Below are positions 23,457 through 32,036 of a stretch of DNA of 64,000 nucleotides, one piece after another. The notes under the pieces were generated by a model. That model did not search any database and was not told where the DNA came from. It saw nothing but the letters and a program-made list of their open reading frames with translations. A program made the position numbers and the translations under genes. Origin of the DNA: Paludibacteraceae bacterium (GTDB lineage: Bacteria > Bacteroidota > Bacteroidia > Bacteroidales > Paludibacteraceae); NCBI GenBank assembly GCA_017443145.1, contig JAFSPA010000006.1, positions 390,193-454,192 on the forward strand, in the 5' to 3' direction. Every line of letters starts with the position of its first letter. Positions within the stretch are counted from its first letter, which is position 1.

Positions 23457-26400
23457 CACACCGTCAATGAGCTTCTTGCATACACCATTAAGCGCAGCGT
23501 CACCATTTGCACCATTGACTGTTTCAACGCTTGTCGTTGTTTGCTCAATCGGCGAGATCTCCAGCACGAAGCGCTCGTTATGGTCACCTGCAGGCAGCGT
23601 TACGGCGTAGTCCATCAACGCCAAGTTAGTACGTGTCTGCAACTCGTTATCTATCAGGGTAACGCCAACTCCACTTGTTCCTTCCGGAAGCGAGAATGAG
23701 TATTCTCCTTCTGTCGCAATTTTAACACCCATCGGTACAAGAGTCGTCTTGTCATACTCTAACGGTAAGCTATTACCTGCCACCTCCACTTGGTCAACGA
23801 TAGTGTAGATATTCGCGCCAGCATTGAACGCTTTAGTAAGGTCGTGACCAAACTCAAAGCCGGACGTTACTTCTTCTTCATCCGTCAAACGAATATAGGT
23901 ATGGTCAATATCCTTCTCTCCATTTAGCAGGTGAATATTAAACTCAACAAGATGTGTATCATCAGCCGCAGCCTTTCGGCGTGCAACTACCGAGGACGGT
24001 TTTGGAGAAACAATTGTAGAAGTCCAAGCCATCGTGGTCTTGCTATATTGTACAAGGTACGAATTCATCGCTTTGAATGTCGTTGAACTTCCTGTGCGTT
24101 GAGGTGATAAGGCATTCGTAGAAGAATTCCACGCATAATAGAAGGGAAGATTATCCGCAGTCCATTCACTTGGATAATAGTAGCTATCCGTTGCGTCATT
24201 GATAAAACCAGTAGTATAACTATGCGTGTTATTTGCATAACTCGGAACGCCGATGCAGTGCCAATAACTATCACGCTTCGTACGGTCGTAGTTCGCTGGC
24301 AGACCCGTTGAATTACCACTCGCATCCACCGTTCTATTAATCGTACACTCGTATCCGGTCTGATCAATAGTGATAGTTGTATCTCTCGTAATGATACTAC
24401 CTACTGATTTGGCAGATGGGAAGTAGAGTGATACCTTGTCCACGTAGTTCCAGACGCTGCTGGATGTCGTTAAGTTATCCAAATCGAGGCATAATACATA
24501 TCCCTCATATGCTTTGAGTATGTAGTCTTTTTTCTGAGCCGGCATAATATACTTCCAGTTAACATCTGATTCAGCCCAGAAGCCATTAGCAGCACGTCCC
24601 TTACCGTCATAGTACTCCATTATCCAATGCTCTCCGTACGTACCGAAGCCAAATACGTCGTTCAGTTTAACGTCAAATGGGAAGGATATCCAATACAACG
24701 CACGCTCGTAGATACTCAGTGAAGCATTATTAAGCGTTGTTTTATTGAACTGCATGACACAATATACGGTATCCACCGCTGTGAGTTTACCGGAACCGGA
24801 GAATGTCAGCTGTTTGGCATCTCCCTGATGCTCACGAACAATCATTACACTAGTATTAATCGCTTTTGCAGAGCTTACGGTCTCATCATCCACTAACCAT
24901 GCCGATAGGAGGTGGTTGGTTTTGAAATCATAGATAACACGGATGGTGTGTGCCGTCGTAGGAGAATCGCCTCCTAAGATCTGTTCTGTAGAAGCATCGG
25001 ACCAAGCATCGCTGGTTCCCTTGAAATACTGGTAGTGGTTCGTGTTACTATAGTAATAGTTAGAAATCAGTTTGATGCGAGCACCTTCTTCTGCTTTCAA
25101 GTCTCTACGGTATATCCAGTTGCCATCATCACCGAAGCGTGCAGTATCCGATGGAAAATCTGAGCCATCTAATCTCAATATACGCTTGTTTGCTCCAGTA
25201 GATCCTTGCAACCAGAGGAAGGTTGCATTTCCACCTTCGCTTGAGCCATTTAAGTAAGCACGGCCAATCACATTCGTGTTACTATTGTACATAAATCGCA
25301 CATTTGCTTGATAAGGCAGGTTCTCCCAGTTAAACGGAGAGTCACCGGTCGTCATCGTCTCAGATACATTCTGGCTGTAGTCATTAGCGACGCAGAAGCG
25401 AACATTCTTACCTGTCGGAGTCCAGTGACAGTGGTAGTAATCATAACCGGAGTGCTCCTTTGAGTAGTCGGAATACTCCATCTTATTATCAGGCGTCGTC
25501 TTAAACGCTTCCCAACCTCCGCTCGCTACGTCCGTACGGATGTAGTAGTTGCCGGTATAAGGCTCAATATACGTGATAGTTACGGTATTCGTTGAACCGT
25601 TATGTACTTGTTTCACCTCGAAGTTATGTACGCCTTGAGCCGGGCTTCCAAAAGTGGCAGCAGAAATAGCACTACCTTGATCTTCCCAAGTCAAAGGAGA
25701 TAGTTTCGTACACTTTTGTAGCCGCAGCGTCCAATCACTACCGGTTACATAGAAGCTGACAATATCTTTTTTAGTGCCTGCAGCTGACAAGTGGCGAATA
25801 AAGTTCGATGCGTGGTCTGTTTTACTACCTGCAGTCGTTTTAATCTTACCGTTGTAAACTACGCGGTAGTCATTCAAATCCAGCGGGAAGTCTAACGACA
25901 CTTTCAATTTTCCGGAATTGGTACAGTTCAGCGTAAACTTATACGTTCCTGCTCCGGTTGATGTGAAGTTACAGTCAGAATTGGTGCGATCTAAGAAATC
26001 CCAACCGGTACAATTGGTATTCGTCATAGTACCAGAGTTTCCGTATTCCCTTCCGTTGAGACCTTTGACTTTGAATTTATAACCTGTTGTAGCAGAAAGT
26101 GTGACGCTAGCAGTAAACTCTCTATCTCCGGCATTAGCGGTAGTAAACGTAACCGGAGTGCCGGAAACCACAGCATCTCCATAAGTCCACATGAGCAGTT
26201 GAATACCGGATGAGGTCTCGTTATATTTCATCCAATATCCCTCGAAGTAACCTGTATTATTCTTCGATTGCCAAACATAGTTTTCAACGACGAACATGTT
26301 ATCTTTTGACAAATCTACATTGTCCCATTCTACAACAGCTGCCATTTGCCAGAGTTTATAATTATCACCAGCATGACTTTTGTCAGTAAAGAGAATCTTA

Positions 26401-29234
26401 GCTGGAAGATGTCCTGAACAATCGTAATAGTAGATGTTTGTATTCGGAATACGGCTCATCTTTTTGTTATGAACGTCGTCATGTACCCAGTTTTTTACGA
26501 CAAGAGTACCCGTACTTCCATCCCAAGTCAAGTCACTACTATTCAAGCACGTCATATATACATCGCTTCCCGACCAAACACCGCTTACCGCCGACCGATC
26601 GAAATATACAAAGCCGTCGTTCGTGAACTCAGCTTCAATTCGTCCACCATCACCACTTGCAGTTGCAGTTGTTGTTGCACTTGTCGTGCTGGCAACAGCA
26701 CACGAACCTGTTACATTCCATTGTTTGAAGCGATAACCCGGATCTGGATTTGCGGTAATCGTGGTCGTGGTGACTTCTTTCAGTGTAATAGAACCAGCTG
26801 CTGGTGTGGTTGTTCCGTGTCCGCTGGAATGAACAGCCAACGTTGCAGTATGTTCCGGCTCTCCGGGAAATGTGATACGTACCCGAGGACTCGATTCAGT
26901 CAACTGATCAATCGTAAAGGTATAAACACCGGCGACTGTTGTCGTAAAGTAGACATCATATGTGCCATTAAACGTCCACTGAGCTCCATCTGACATAGAA
27001 CCACCTTCGTTCGATTGTCCTTTCCAAGCGCTGCCTTGTTGGTTGTATAGTTTGAACTTATATTGCGTGGCTGCTGAGGTTAAGTTGGCTTGAATAGTCA
27101 AAACGCCGTTGTTGTAAACAGCACTTTGATAGGCGCTATTGTCACCACTTGTGCTCCATCCTCTCATACCTCCCGCTGGATTGCCGTCTGCATTTATCGA
27201 ACCACACAATAGATATTTCTCTGTAAATGTGGCGGTAAGTGTAGAAGATGTTCCTGCTGTACCGCAGCCTGTGACAGTAGTCGGGTTGGCTGTTGTACTA
27301 GAAAGAGTAATATTGCTATTACTTTTAGTCCAAACGGTAGAACTGGTTTTAACATAGTATCCTGTAACAGCGACAGCTGTCACTGAACGGGTAGTAGATT
27401 TACCGGCAGTTGTGCTTGTTACGGCGGTACTACCTATTTTGAATGTTCCTGCTCCAGTAGGCGAAGCAGCCAAAGAAACACTCGTCATGTTCTCAGTCCA
27501 CTTAGCGTATACATGCATCGCCCCAGACGAATGAAGGGGAATAGAGGTTATCTCTGTTCCGGCCGTGAAAGTGGATGATGTGTACCAACCTGCAAACGTG
27601 TAGTAATTTCTACTGGGATCCTGCAATGTGATAGTGGCTGTCTCATAAGTATAAGTCTCAGGGTTACTGCCACTATTGGTTCCTCCATTTAGAGTGTAAG
27701 TGATAGCATAATCTATCAATTTGAACTTAACGTACACATTCAGCGTGCTATTTGCGACTGCGTCGTATGTGGTAGAACCGGCATCATGTTTTCCTTCTGT
27801 ACATGCTGCATTTGTATACCATCCTTCCACTTCATAGTAAGTATCCGGTGTCGCCGTAAAGTTTACGGTACTACCTCCATCTACGGTCGAACCACTGGCA
27901 CCAATACTAACTCCGCCTTGTTTAGCCGCCAAAGAACCATTCGCCCCCGCTCCGTAGTTAACGGTAATACTGCTCAAGGCCGTTACAATAGTTACAGTCA
28001 CATTGCTTGCAGGCATTGTGAACGAGTAATTCGGACTACTACCAGATACAGCAACCGTATTATTGTTAGCATCTTTTACGGTGACACTACTAATGACATA
28101 ATTGGCGTCTGGATCAATTTTAAGGTTTACCGTTGAGCCATAATTTGCACTCGAAGGAGCTGTTGTATAAGTACAATGACTTGGTGTTGATGGGCTGTAA
28201 GTAATATTATACGAATTAACAGTCCATGTTGGATAAAGTGTTAATGCAGCGTTTGTAGAGTAAGTCGCCTTAAGGTTGTAGTTTGTGCCGCTTGTTCCGT
28301 TACTACCGGTATTCCAAGCTGTTTGAGTATACCCTGTACGTGTAAAATCGCCCTTGTCCTTTAATGTTAAGTTTGTTCCATAAACTTTATCTGCAGTCAT
28401 GTCACTTCCAGTACTATAGTCTCCTGCCTTGTATGTTACGACAGCTTTAGTTGTACCGCTCAGAGAAATTGAGGCAGTTTGTTTACCATGTACGTCCTTG
28501 ATAACCAGTGTTGCAGTCTTTATTCCGGCAGAAGTCGGTGAAAACCGAATGGTCGCCCCAGTACCGCTCAAAGCTGTTATGGAGAATTGGTCTGCATTTG
28601 TACCGGTAATACTATAACAGGCAGCGACATTGGTAGGCGCTGTGCCATAGTGCGTATAGGTTATGGACTTATCATTAGTGCTATTTACTACAGTGTTATC
28701 AAACGTCACAGAAGTTGTAGATAAATTAGTAAAACCAGGAATGGTGTATGTCGCTTTGGGCGTTAATTTATTCCCGCCATCAATTTGAACATAAAATTGT
28801 ATAGTGTTGACTCCTGGGTTATTTTTATAAAAGCTTGAACTGGTGAGTTGAAGGTTACAGCCTGATTCATTTTTCCACCACTTATTATAGCAATTATCCC
28901 AGCAATTTTGATAGGTTAAACTAAAATTAGCTTCAGTTCCATCTGGCTCAACATAATACACCTTCACAGAATTTGAATTGTTATCTGAAGTTTTTGCCCA
29001 CGCACCCTTCCAATAATAATTATCATTAACTACACCAAAATCCAAATCTCCGGTATTATTATCGCCTCCTAACCATTGGTTTGAGGATCCATCCCAATAG
29101 TATAATTTCCATTCCCAGATAGTCTTATCTCCCCACATTTCTTCTACACCGAGGGTGAGGAGGGCGATTAAGGTTAATAACCACCGTGCACTTTTCTGCA
29201 CGATTGATTTAAGGTTAAAATTTGTTTTTTTCAT
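23400..29234 (-). CDS. giant secreted repeat protein with InlB-type repeats (cassette B)
   Basis: A 1944-residue paralogue of the cassette A giant. A signal peptide (QKSARWLLTLIALLTLGVEEMWGD) is followed by a beta domain, an ASH-like domain (around ISLSGTTKAVV), several InlB B-type repeats (FTRTGYTQTAWNTG, YYTFAGWYTSS), a domain with GYRFKQWNVTG, further beta modules, and a C-terminal region whose last 100 residues are almost the same as in cassette A, ending LIDGVLYI...DARGARIQ. The central part is much more divergent than the ends. The Thr/Ser/Asn/Tyr-rich composition suits a cell-surface adhesin or matrix protein. The start at 29234 is the only one that gives a clean signal peptide. Confidence 0.88.
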   Translation of the reverse strand: MKKTNFNLKSIVQKSARWLLTLIALLTLGVEEMWGDKTIWEWKLYYWDGSSNQWLGGDNNTGDLDFGVVNDNYYWKGAWAKTSDNNSNSVKVYYVEPDGTEANFSLTYQNCWDNCYNKWWKNESGCNLQLTSSSFYKNNPGVNTIQFYVQIDGGNKLTPKATYTIPGFTNLSTTSVTFDNTVVNSTNDKSITYTHYGTAPTNVAACYSITGTNADQFSITALSGTGATIRFSPTSAGIKTATLVIKDVHGKQTASISLSGTTKAVVTYKAGDYSTGSDMTADKVYGTNLTLKDKGDFTRTGYTQTAWNTGSNGTSGTNYNLKATYSTNAALTLYPTWTVNSYNITYSPSTPSHCTYTTAPSSANYGSTVNLKIDPDANYVISSVTVKDANNNTVAVSGSSPNYSFTMPASNVTVTIVTALSSITVNYGAGANGSLAAKQGGVSIGASGSTVDGGSTVNFTATPDTYYEVEGWYTNAACTEGKHDAGSTTYDAVANSTLNVYVKFKLIDYAITYTLNGGTNSGSNPETYTYETATITLQDPSRNYYTFAGWYTSSTFTAGTEITSIPLHSSGAMHVYAKWTENMTSVSLAASPTGAGTFKIGSTAVTSTTAGKSTTRSVTAVAVTGYYVKTSSTVWTKSNSNITLSSTTANPTTVTGCGTAGTSSTLTATFTEKYLLCGSINADGNPAGGMRGWSTSGDNSAYQSAVYNNGVLTIQANLTSAATQYKFKLYNQQGSAWKGQSNEGGSMSDGAQWTFNGTYDVYFTTTVAGVYTFTIDQLTESSPRVRITFPGEPEHTATLAVHSSGHGTTTPAAGSITLKEVTTTTITANPDPGYRFKQWNVTGSCAVASTTSATTTATASGDGGRIEAEFTNDGFVYFDRSAVSGVWSGSDVYMTCLNSSDLTWDGSTGTLVVKNWVHDDVHNKKMSRIPNTNIYYYDCSGHLPAKILFTDKSHAGDNYKLWQMAAVVEWDNVDLSKDNMFVVENYVWQSKNNTGYFEGYWMKYNETSSGIQLLMWTYGDAVVSGTPVTFTTANAGDREFTASVTLSATTGYKFKVKGLNGREYGNSGTMTNTNCTGWDFLDRTNSDCNFTSTGAGTYKFTLNCTNSGKLKVSLDFPLDLNDYRVVYNGKIKTTAGSKTDHASNFIRHLSAAGTKKDIVSFYVTGSDWTLRLQKCTKLSPLTWEDQGSAISAATFGSPAQGVHNFEVKQVHNGSTNTVTITYIEPYTGNYYIRTDVASGGWEAFKTTPDNKMEYSDYSKEHSGYDYYHCHWTPTGKNVRFCVANDYSQNVSETMTTGDSPFNWENLPYQANVRFMYNSNTNVIGRAYLNGSSEGGNATFLWLQGSTGANKRILRLDGSDFPSDTARFGDDGNWIYRRDLKAEEGARIKLISNYYYSNTNHYQYFKGTSDAWSDASTEQILGGDSPTTAHTIRVIYDFKTNHLLSAWLVDDETVSSAKAINTSVMIVREHQGDAKQLTFSGSGKLTAVDTVYCVMQFNKTTLNNASLSIYERALYWISFPFDVKLNDVFGFGTYGEHWIMEYYDGKGRAANGFWAESDVNWKYIMPAQKKDYILKAYEGYVLCLDLDNLTTSSSVWNYVDKVSLYFPSAKSVGSIITRDTTITIDQTGYECTINRTVDASGNSTGLPANYDRTKRDSYWHCIGVPSYANNTHSYTTGFINDATDSYYYPSEWTADNLPFYYAWNSSTNALSPQRTGSSTTFKAMNSYLVQYSKTTMAWTSTIVSPKPSSVVARRKAAADDTHLVEFNIHLLNGEKDIDHTYIRLTDEEEVTSGFEFGHDLTKAFNAGANIYTIVDQVEVAGNSLPLEYDKTTLVPMGVKIATEGEYSFSLPEGTSGVGVTLIDNELQTRTNLALMDYAVTLPAGDHNERFVLEISPIEQTTTSVETVNGANGDAALNGVCKKLIDGVLYIVKDGKVFDARGARIQ

Positions 29235-29306
29235 AATACTTTGTATTTTTGGTTGTTAACTATATGACTACCGTATCCTTTATTATATGCATAATCCGCT
29301 ATATTG

Positions 29307-29645
29307 TTATGCAATCTCAACGCAATATTTTCCTCTAAGTCCATCATGCCCTTCTCCGGTTATCATCAATTTGTCTCCATTATATTGGAAGGTCTGAAAG
29401 TTCGTTTGAAACTCGCTGAAGCAATCCTGGCGATTGGCTAATTTACTCACGAATAGAGATGTGCCATCTAATTTACGACTTATAAAGACGGAGCTGTTAT
29501 CTTCAAAAAGTACTACATTGGTTGCTACATCTGTATAGCGAACATACTTGTCGTATATCCATCCCGCTTGTGCTGTATTTGCATTATTATCTCGCAAAAA
29601 TCTTTTTACTGCATTCAAGTTATTATATTCTTCTATATCTGTCAT
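29307..29645 (-). CDS. hypothetical protein upstream of cassette B
   Basis: A 112-residue soluble-looking protein without a signal peptide; helical at the start (YNNLNAVKRFLRDNNAN) and then probably beta-rich (VVLFEDNSSVFISRKLDGTSLFV). I recognise no domain. It lies 72 bases upstream of the giant cassette B gene in the same direction. Its A+T-rich composition and the nearby 21-base repeats (29716-29737, 29820-29840) mirror the region upstream of the CBS-HEPN operon, so it may belong to the same kind of accessory DNA. Confidence 0.65.
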   Translation of the reverse strand: MTDIEEYNNLNAVKRFLRDNNANTAQAGWIYDKYVRYTDVATNVVLFEDNSSVFISRKLDGTSLFVSKLANRQDCFSEFQTNFQTFQYNGDKLMITGEGHDGLRGKYCVEIA

Positions 29646-29715
29646 CTCAAAAATGTATTTGGTTGTTTTTTGGCTAATTTATCAGCTATTTTAATGTGGT
29701 GGTTTTGTCCCTCAA

Positions 29716-29840
29716 AAATTATCAATCTTTAAGATTTTGGGGATTTTTGAGGGTTGGTTCCATCCCGCTTATCTCTCGCTTGTCTCTCGCTTACCTCTCG
29801 CTCGAGGTCTGCAAATCCCAAATTATCAATCTTTAAGATT
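29716..29840. repeat. second pair of 21-22 base repeats, enclosing an 11-base array
   Basis: Copies at 29716-29737 and 29820-29840 of the sequence also found at 17651-17672 and 17722-17743. Between them lie four 11-base units (29763-29806): TCCCGCTTATC, TCTCGCTTGTC, TCTCGCTTACC, TCTCGCTCGAG. Confidence 0.85.
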
Positions 29841-29873
29841 ACGAATATTTCATCAAAGGTCACATATAGACAC

Positions 29874-30208
29874 AAAAAAGCGTGAAGCTCGTTTGCTCTT
29901 CACGCACCCAAGGCCTTCGCATAGCCTGTAAACAGAAGAAAAACAACCGAAGTCCACGCCGAATATGTAAAAAGGTACAATACGCCTACCGGCGCAGGTA
30001 CACGGTATTTACATACCCACATGACATTCACTGGTTGTTGTTCGCTCCGTTAGAATAGAAAGTTGCGAAGTTTCTGGGTGTCGCAAACAACGTCAATAAA
30101 CGTCTTTTAATATGTCTTATCCACCCCACAAATGAGAGACACTTCCCTCCGGCGTGGATGTGAGTATGCGTGCTCGCGTACGCGATATGGGTACGCACCA
30201 ACGCATAA
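29874..30208 (-). ncRNA. candidate structured RNA of about 335 bases
   Basis: A canonical promoter (30215-30246) and a perfect terminator hairpin (29880-29905) bound a region with no minus-strand gene. It has substantial predicted structure: a 5' hairpin built on TATGC/GCATA with GTGC/GCAC, a 9-bp long-range stem TCCACGCCG/CGGCGTGGA (30150-30158 with 29953-29961) enclosing about 190 bases, and internal hairpins such as GGTAT-GTAA-ATACC. I do not see the conserved blocks of RNase P RNA or tmRNA. It could be a 6S-type RNA or something new. Confidence 0.6.
29880..29905 (-). terminator. terminator of the candidate structured RNA
   Basis: GCGTGAAG (29880-29887) pairs perfectly with CTTCACGC (29898-29905); on the minus strand a T6 run follows. 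Confidence 0.85.
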
Positions 30209-30214
30209 TCGCCG

Positions 30215-30246
30215 CAAAATTACAACTTTTTACGGAAACATGCAAA
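30215..30246 (-). promoter_or_regulatory. promoter of the candidate structured RNA
   Basis: Minus strand: TTTG (30243-30246), 20 bases, TAATTTTG (30215-30222). Start predicted near 30208. Confidence 0.8.
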
Positions 30247-30321
30247 TTTTTTGAAGAAAAAAATAATTTTTTAAGCAAAAATGTCCAAAATTGCACCCCA
30301 AAAGGGGTTGCATTGGTAGTC

Positions 30322-30354
30322 TATCCCTTGCGTATCCCTTGCGTATCCCTTGCG
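30322..30354. repeat. three perfect 11-base units after the glycosyltransferase gene
   Basis: TATCCCTTGCG occurs three times in tandem, 13 bases beyond the stop of the glycosyltransferase gene. The CTTGCG core recalls the 20080-20222 array. Confidence 0.9.
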
Positions 30355-30366
30355 AAATACCCGAAC

Positions 30367-31179
30367 CTATTTGGCACTGATGGAAGCGAGGAGTTGGTTG
30401 TTGAAAAGGTCGCGCTCGGGGTCGCGGAACCAGCCCCACTTATTGAAGTAGCGGCACATATTGATGATATGTATCCACAGGTAGCGGAGCGAGTGGTAAG
30501 ACGATTTCGCATGATGGTGCACAATCGTGACGGACGGCAAAAAGAGTGTCAGGTAGTCGCGATGGATAGTGCGGGTGAGATCCATATCCTCCGGGTACAT
30601 GAAATAGCGCTCGTCAAAGAGTCGGGCTTTGAGGGCCGCTTCGGTACGCAGGAACATAAAACAGCCACTAAGGTAGGGCACATTAAGAGGACGGTCGTAT
30701 CCGGTAAAACGGAGCTCGTACCGTTCGGTGCGTTTTTGGGTCCAGCGTTTCGGCAAGAACCGACGAGCGATCAGGTCCCAAGGTGACGGAAGGAGTTTGG
30801 CGAGATATTGCACGGTTCCATCGGGATAAACGACTTTGGGCATAATCTGTCCGACGAGCGGATTTTGTCCGATGAAATCGAGCAAATATTCGATATCAGC
30901 AGCCTTGACTTCGATATCGGAATTGATTACCAAATGATACGGCACTTCGTCGTAAACGGACTCGCGGAGAGCGATATTATGCGCTTTACCGTAACCGAGA
31001 TTGGCGTTGTTGAAAATATACACTATCGGCAGGGGTAAAGATGCGAATTCTTCCGATTTCACCGGAGAATTATCGACGAGATAGATATGGCGCAGGTGGC
31101 GAACCTTGAGTAGCTCGTCGAGCAGCGGTAGCAGTTCTTCCGCGCGGGTCTTATATAGGACGATAGAGATATTCAGCAT
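30367..31179 (-). CDS. family 2 glycosyltransferase
   Basis: A 270-residue GT-A-fold enzyme of the rhamnosyl/galactofuranosyl-transferase-like GT2 group: NISIVLYKTRAEEL at the start, VDNSP, NLGYGKAHNIAL, the metal-binding VINSDIEV, and the later acceptor-side LSGCFMFLR and YPEDMDLTRTIH. It probably adds a sugar to a cell-surface polysaccharide or lipopolysaccharide, using a nucleotide sugar at the inner membrane. It is a single gene, not part of a polysaccharide cluster here. Its ATG lies eight bases after the rpsP terminator, so it is read by terminator leakage or from an unseen promoter. Confidence 0.9.
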   Translation of the reverse strand: MLNISIVLYKTRAEELLPLLDELLKVRHLRHIYLVDNSPVKSEEFASLPLPIVYIFNNANLGYGKAHNIALRESVYDEVPYHLVINSDIEVKAADIEYLLDFIGQNPLVGQIMPKVVYPDGTVQYLAKLLPSPWDLIARRFLPKRWTQKRTERYELRFTGYDRPLNVPYLSGCFMFLRTEAALKARLFDERYFMYPEDMDLTRTIHRDYLTLFLPSVTIVHHHAKSSYHSLRYLWIHIINMCRYFNKWGWFRDPERDLFNNQLLASISAK

Positions 31180-31186
31180 GTGGTTG

Positions 31187-31214
31187 AAAAAAGCCCAGAA
31201 CTTACGTTCCGGAC
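31187..31214 (-). terminator. terminator of rpsP
   Basis: Minus strand: GTCCGGAAC, GTAA loop, GTTCTGGGC (31193-31214), then T6. It lies between the rpsP stop and the glycosyltransferase start. Confidence 0.8.
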
Positions 31215-31239
31215 TTTCTTTCTTTTGTCGTGCGACGGA

Positions 31240-31818
31240 TTACGCTTCAGCCGTTTCTTCAGCGGGAGCCTCTTCAGCAGCCTCTTCGGTTGCAGGAGCC
31301 TCAGCCTCTGCAGCTTCTTGCGCAGCTTCCTGAGCGGCAGCAGCGAGAGCAGCACTTGCTTCCTGGCGTTTCTTCAATACCTCAGCAGCTTTGGCCTTGT
31401 TAGCCTCCACTTCCTGAGCGTGAGCAGCCTTAGCAGCAGCTACTTTCTTGTCAGCCTCAGCTTTAACAACCTTAGCATCCTTAGCTTGTTGTTGCGCTTT
31501 CCAAGCGTCGAAACGCTTTTGTGCCTCTTCAGCAGAGAAAGCACCCTTAGCGACACCACCGTTGAGGTGTTTCATGAGCATAACGCCTTCTACAGAAAGG
31601 AGATGACGCGCTGTGTCGGTTGGTTGCGCACCTACACCTACCCAATAGAGCGCACGCTCGAAATTGAGGTTGATGGTAGCAGGATTGGTGTTGGGGTTGT
31701 AGGAGCCAAGACGCTCGATGATTTTGCCGTCACGCGGCGAGCGGCTGTCCGCTACTACGATGTGGTAGTACGCGTAGTCTTTGTGACCATGACGAGCCAA
31801 ACGAATTTTAGTTGCCAT
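31240..31818 (-). CDS. rpsP: 30S ribosomal protein S16 with long Ala/Glu-rich C-terminal extension
   Basis: A 192-residue protein. Residues 1-85 are a standard S16 core ([39 protein letters not shown]). The remaining 105 or so residues form a charged alpha-helical tail rich in Ala, Glu and Lys that ends in an acidic run. Bacteroidota S16 proteins are typically extended in this way; the tail presumably lies on the 30S surface. Single-gene unit with a strong promoter and a 5' stem-loop, followed by a terminator. No rimM or trmD follows, unlike in many Proteobacteria. Confidence 0.97.
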   Translation of the reverse strand: MATKIRLARHGHKDYAYYHIVVADSRSPRDGKIIERLGSYNPNTNPATINLNFERALYWVGVGAQPTDTARHLLSVEGVMLMKHLNGGVAKGAFSAEEAQKRFDAWKAQQQAKDAKVVKAEADKKVAAAKAAHAQEVEANKAKAAEVLKKRQEASAALAAAAQEAAQEAAEAEAPATEEAAEEAPAEETAEA

Positions 31819-31884
31819 TTTTGTTTGTTGTTTTAGTGGGCGTTGAATTACGCGAATTCATGCCCTGGTTAATACTAATGACGT

Positions 31885-31903
31885 GCTCTTTTCACGAAAG
31901 AGC
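31885..31903 (-). promoter_or_regulatory. stem-loop at the 5' end of the rpsP mRNA
   Basis: GCTCTTT(T) and GAAAGAGC pair across a short loop within a few bases of the predicted transcription start. It could stabilise the mRNA or take part in autoregulation. Confidence 0.5.
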
Positions 31904-31906
31904 CCG

Positions 31907-31938
31907 CAAAAGTACTGCTTTTTTATGGAACCCACAAA
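31907..31938 (-). promoter_or_regulatory. promoter of rpsP
   Basis: Minus strand: TTTG (31935-31938), 20 bases, TACTTTTG (31907-31914). It is divergent from the holB promoter. Confidence 0.85.
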
Positions 31939-31985
31939 TTTTTTTGCAAAAATATGTCATTTTTACATAAAATAAGGTGTATTAA

Positions 31986-32017
31986 TTTGCATATATGGTA
32001 TTTTTTGCGTAATTTTG
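31986..32017 (+). promoter_or_regulatory. promoter of the holB operon
   Basis: TTTG (31986-31989), 20 bases, TAATTTTG (32010-32017); ATG at 32037. Confidence 0.85.
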
Positions 32018-32036
32018 CGCGCTATTTTGGTGTGCG

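Noticed and set aside
8624..29234. Phase-variable switch made by the two cassettes as inverted repeats
   Set aside because: Both cassettes face the same direction, so recombination would delete or duplicate and not invert the DNA between them.
29874..30208. tmRNA or RNase P RNA
   Set aside because: The conserved tRNA-like ends of tmRNA and the universal core blocks of RNase P RNA were not found on either strand, so no name was given.
30154..30786. 210-codon plus-strand open frame across the RNA promoter and glycosyltransferase gene
   Set aside because: The minus-strand glycosyltransferase is clearly real, and the upstream half of this frame covers a consensus promoter.
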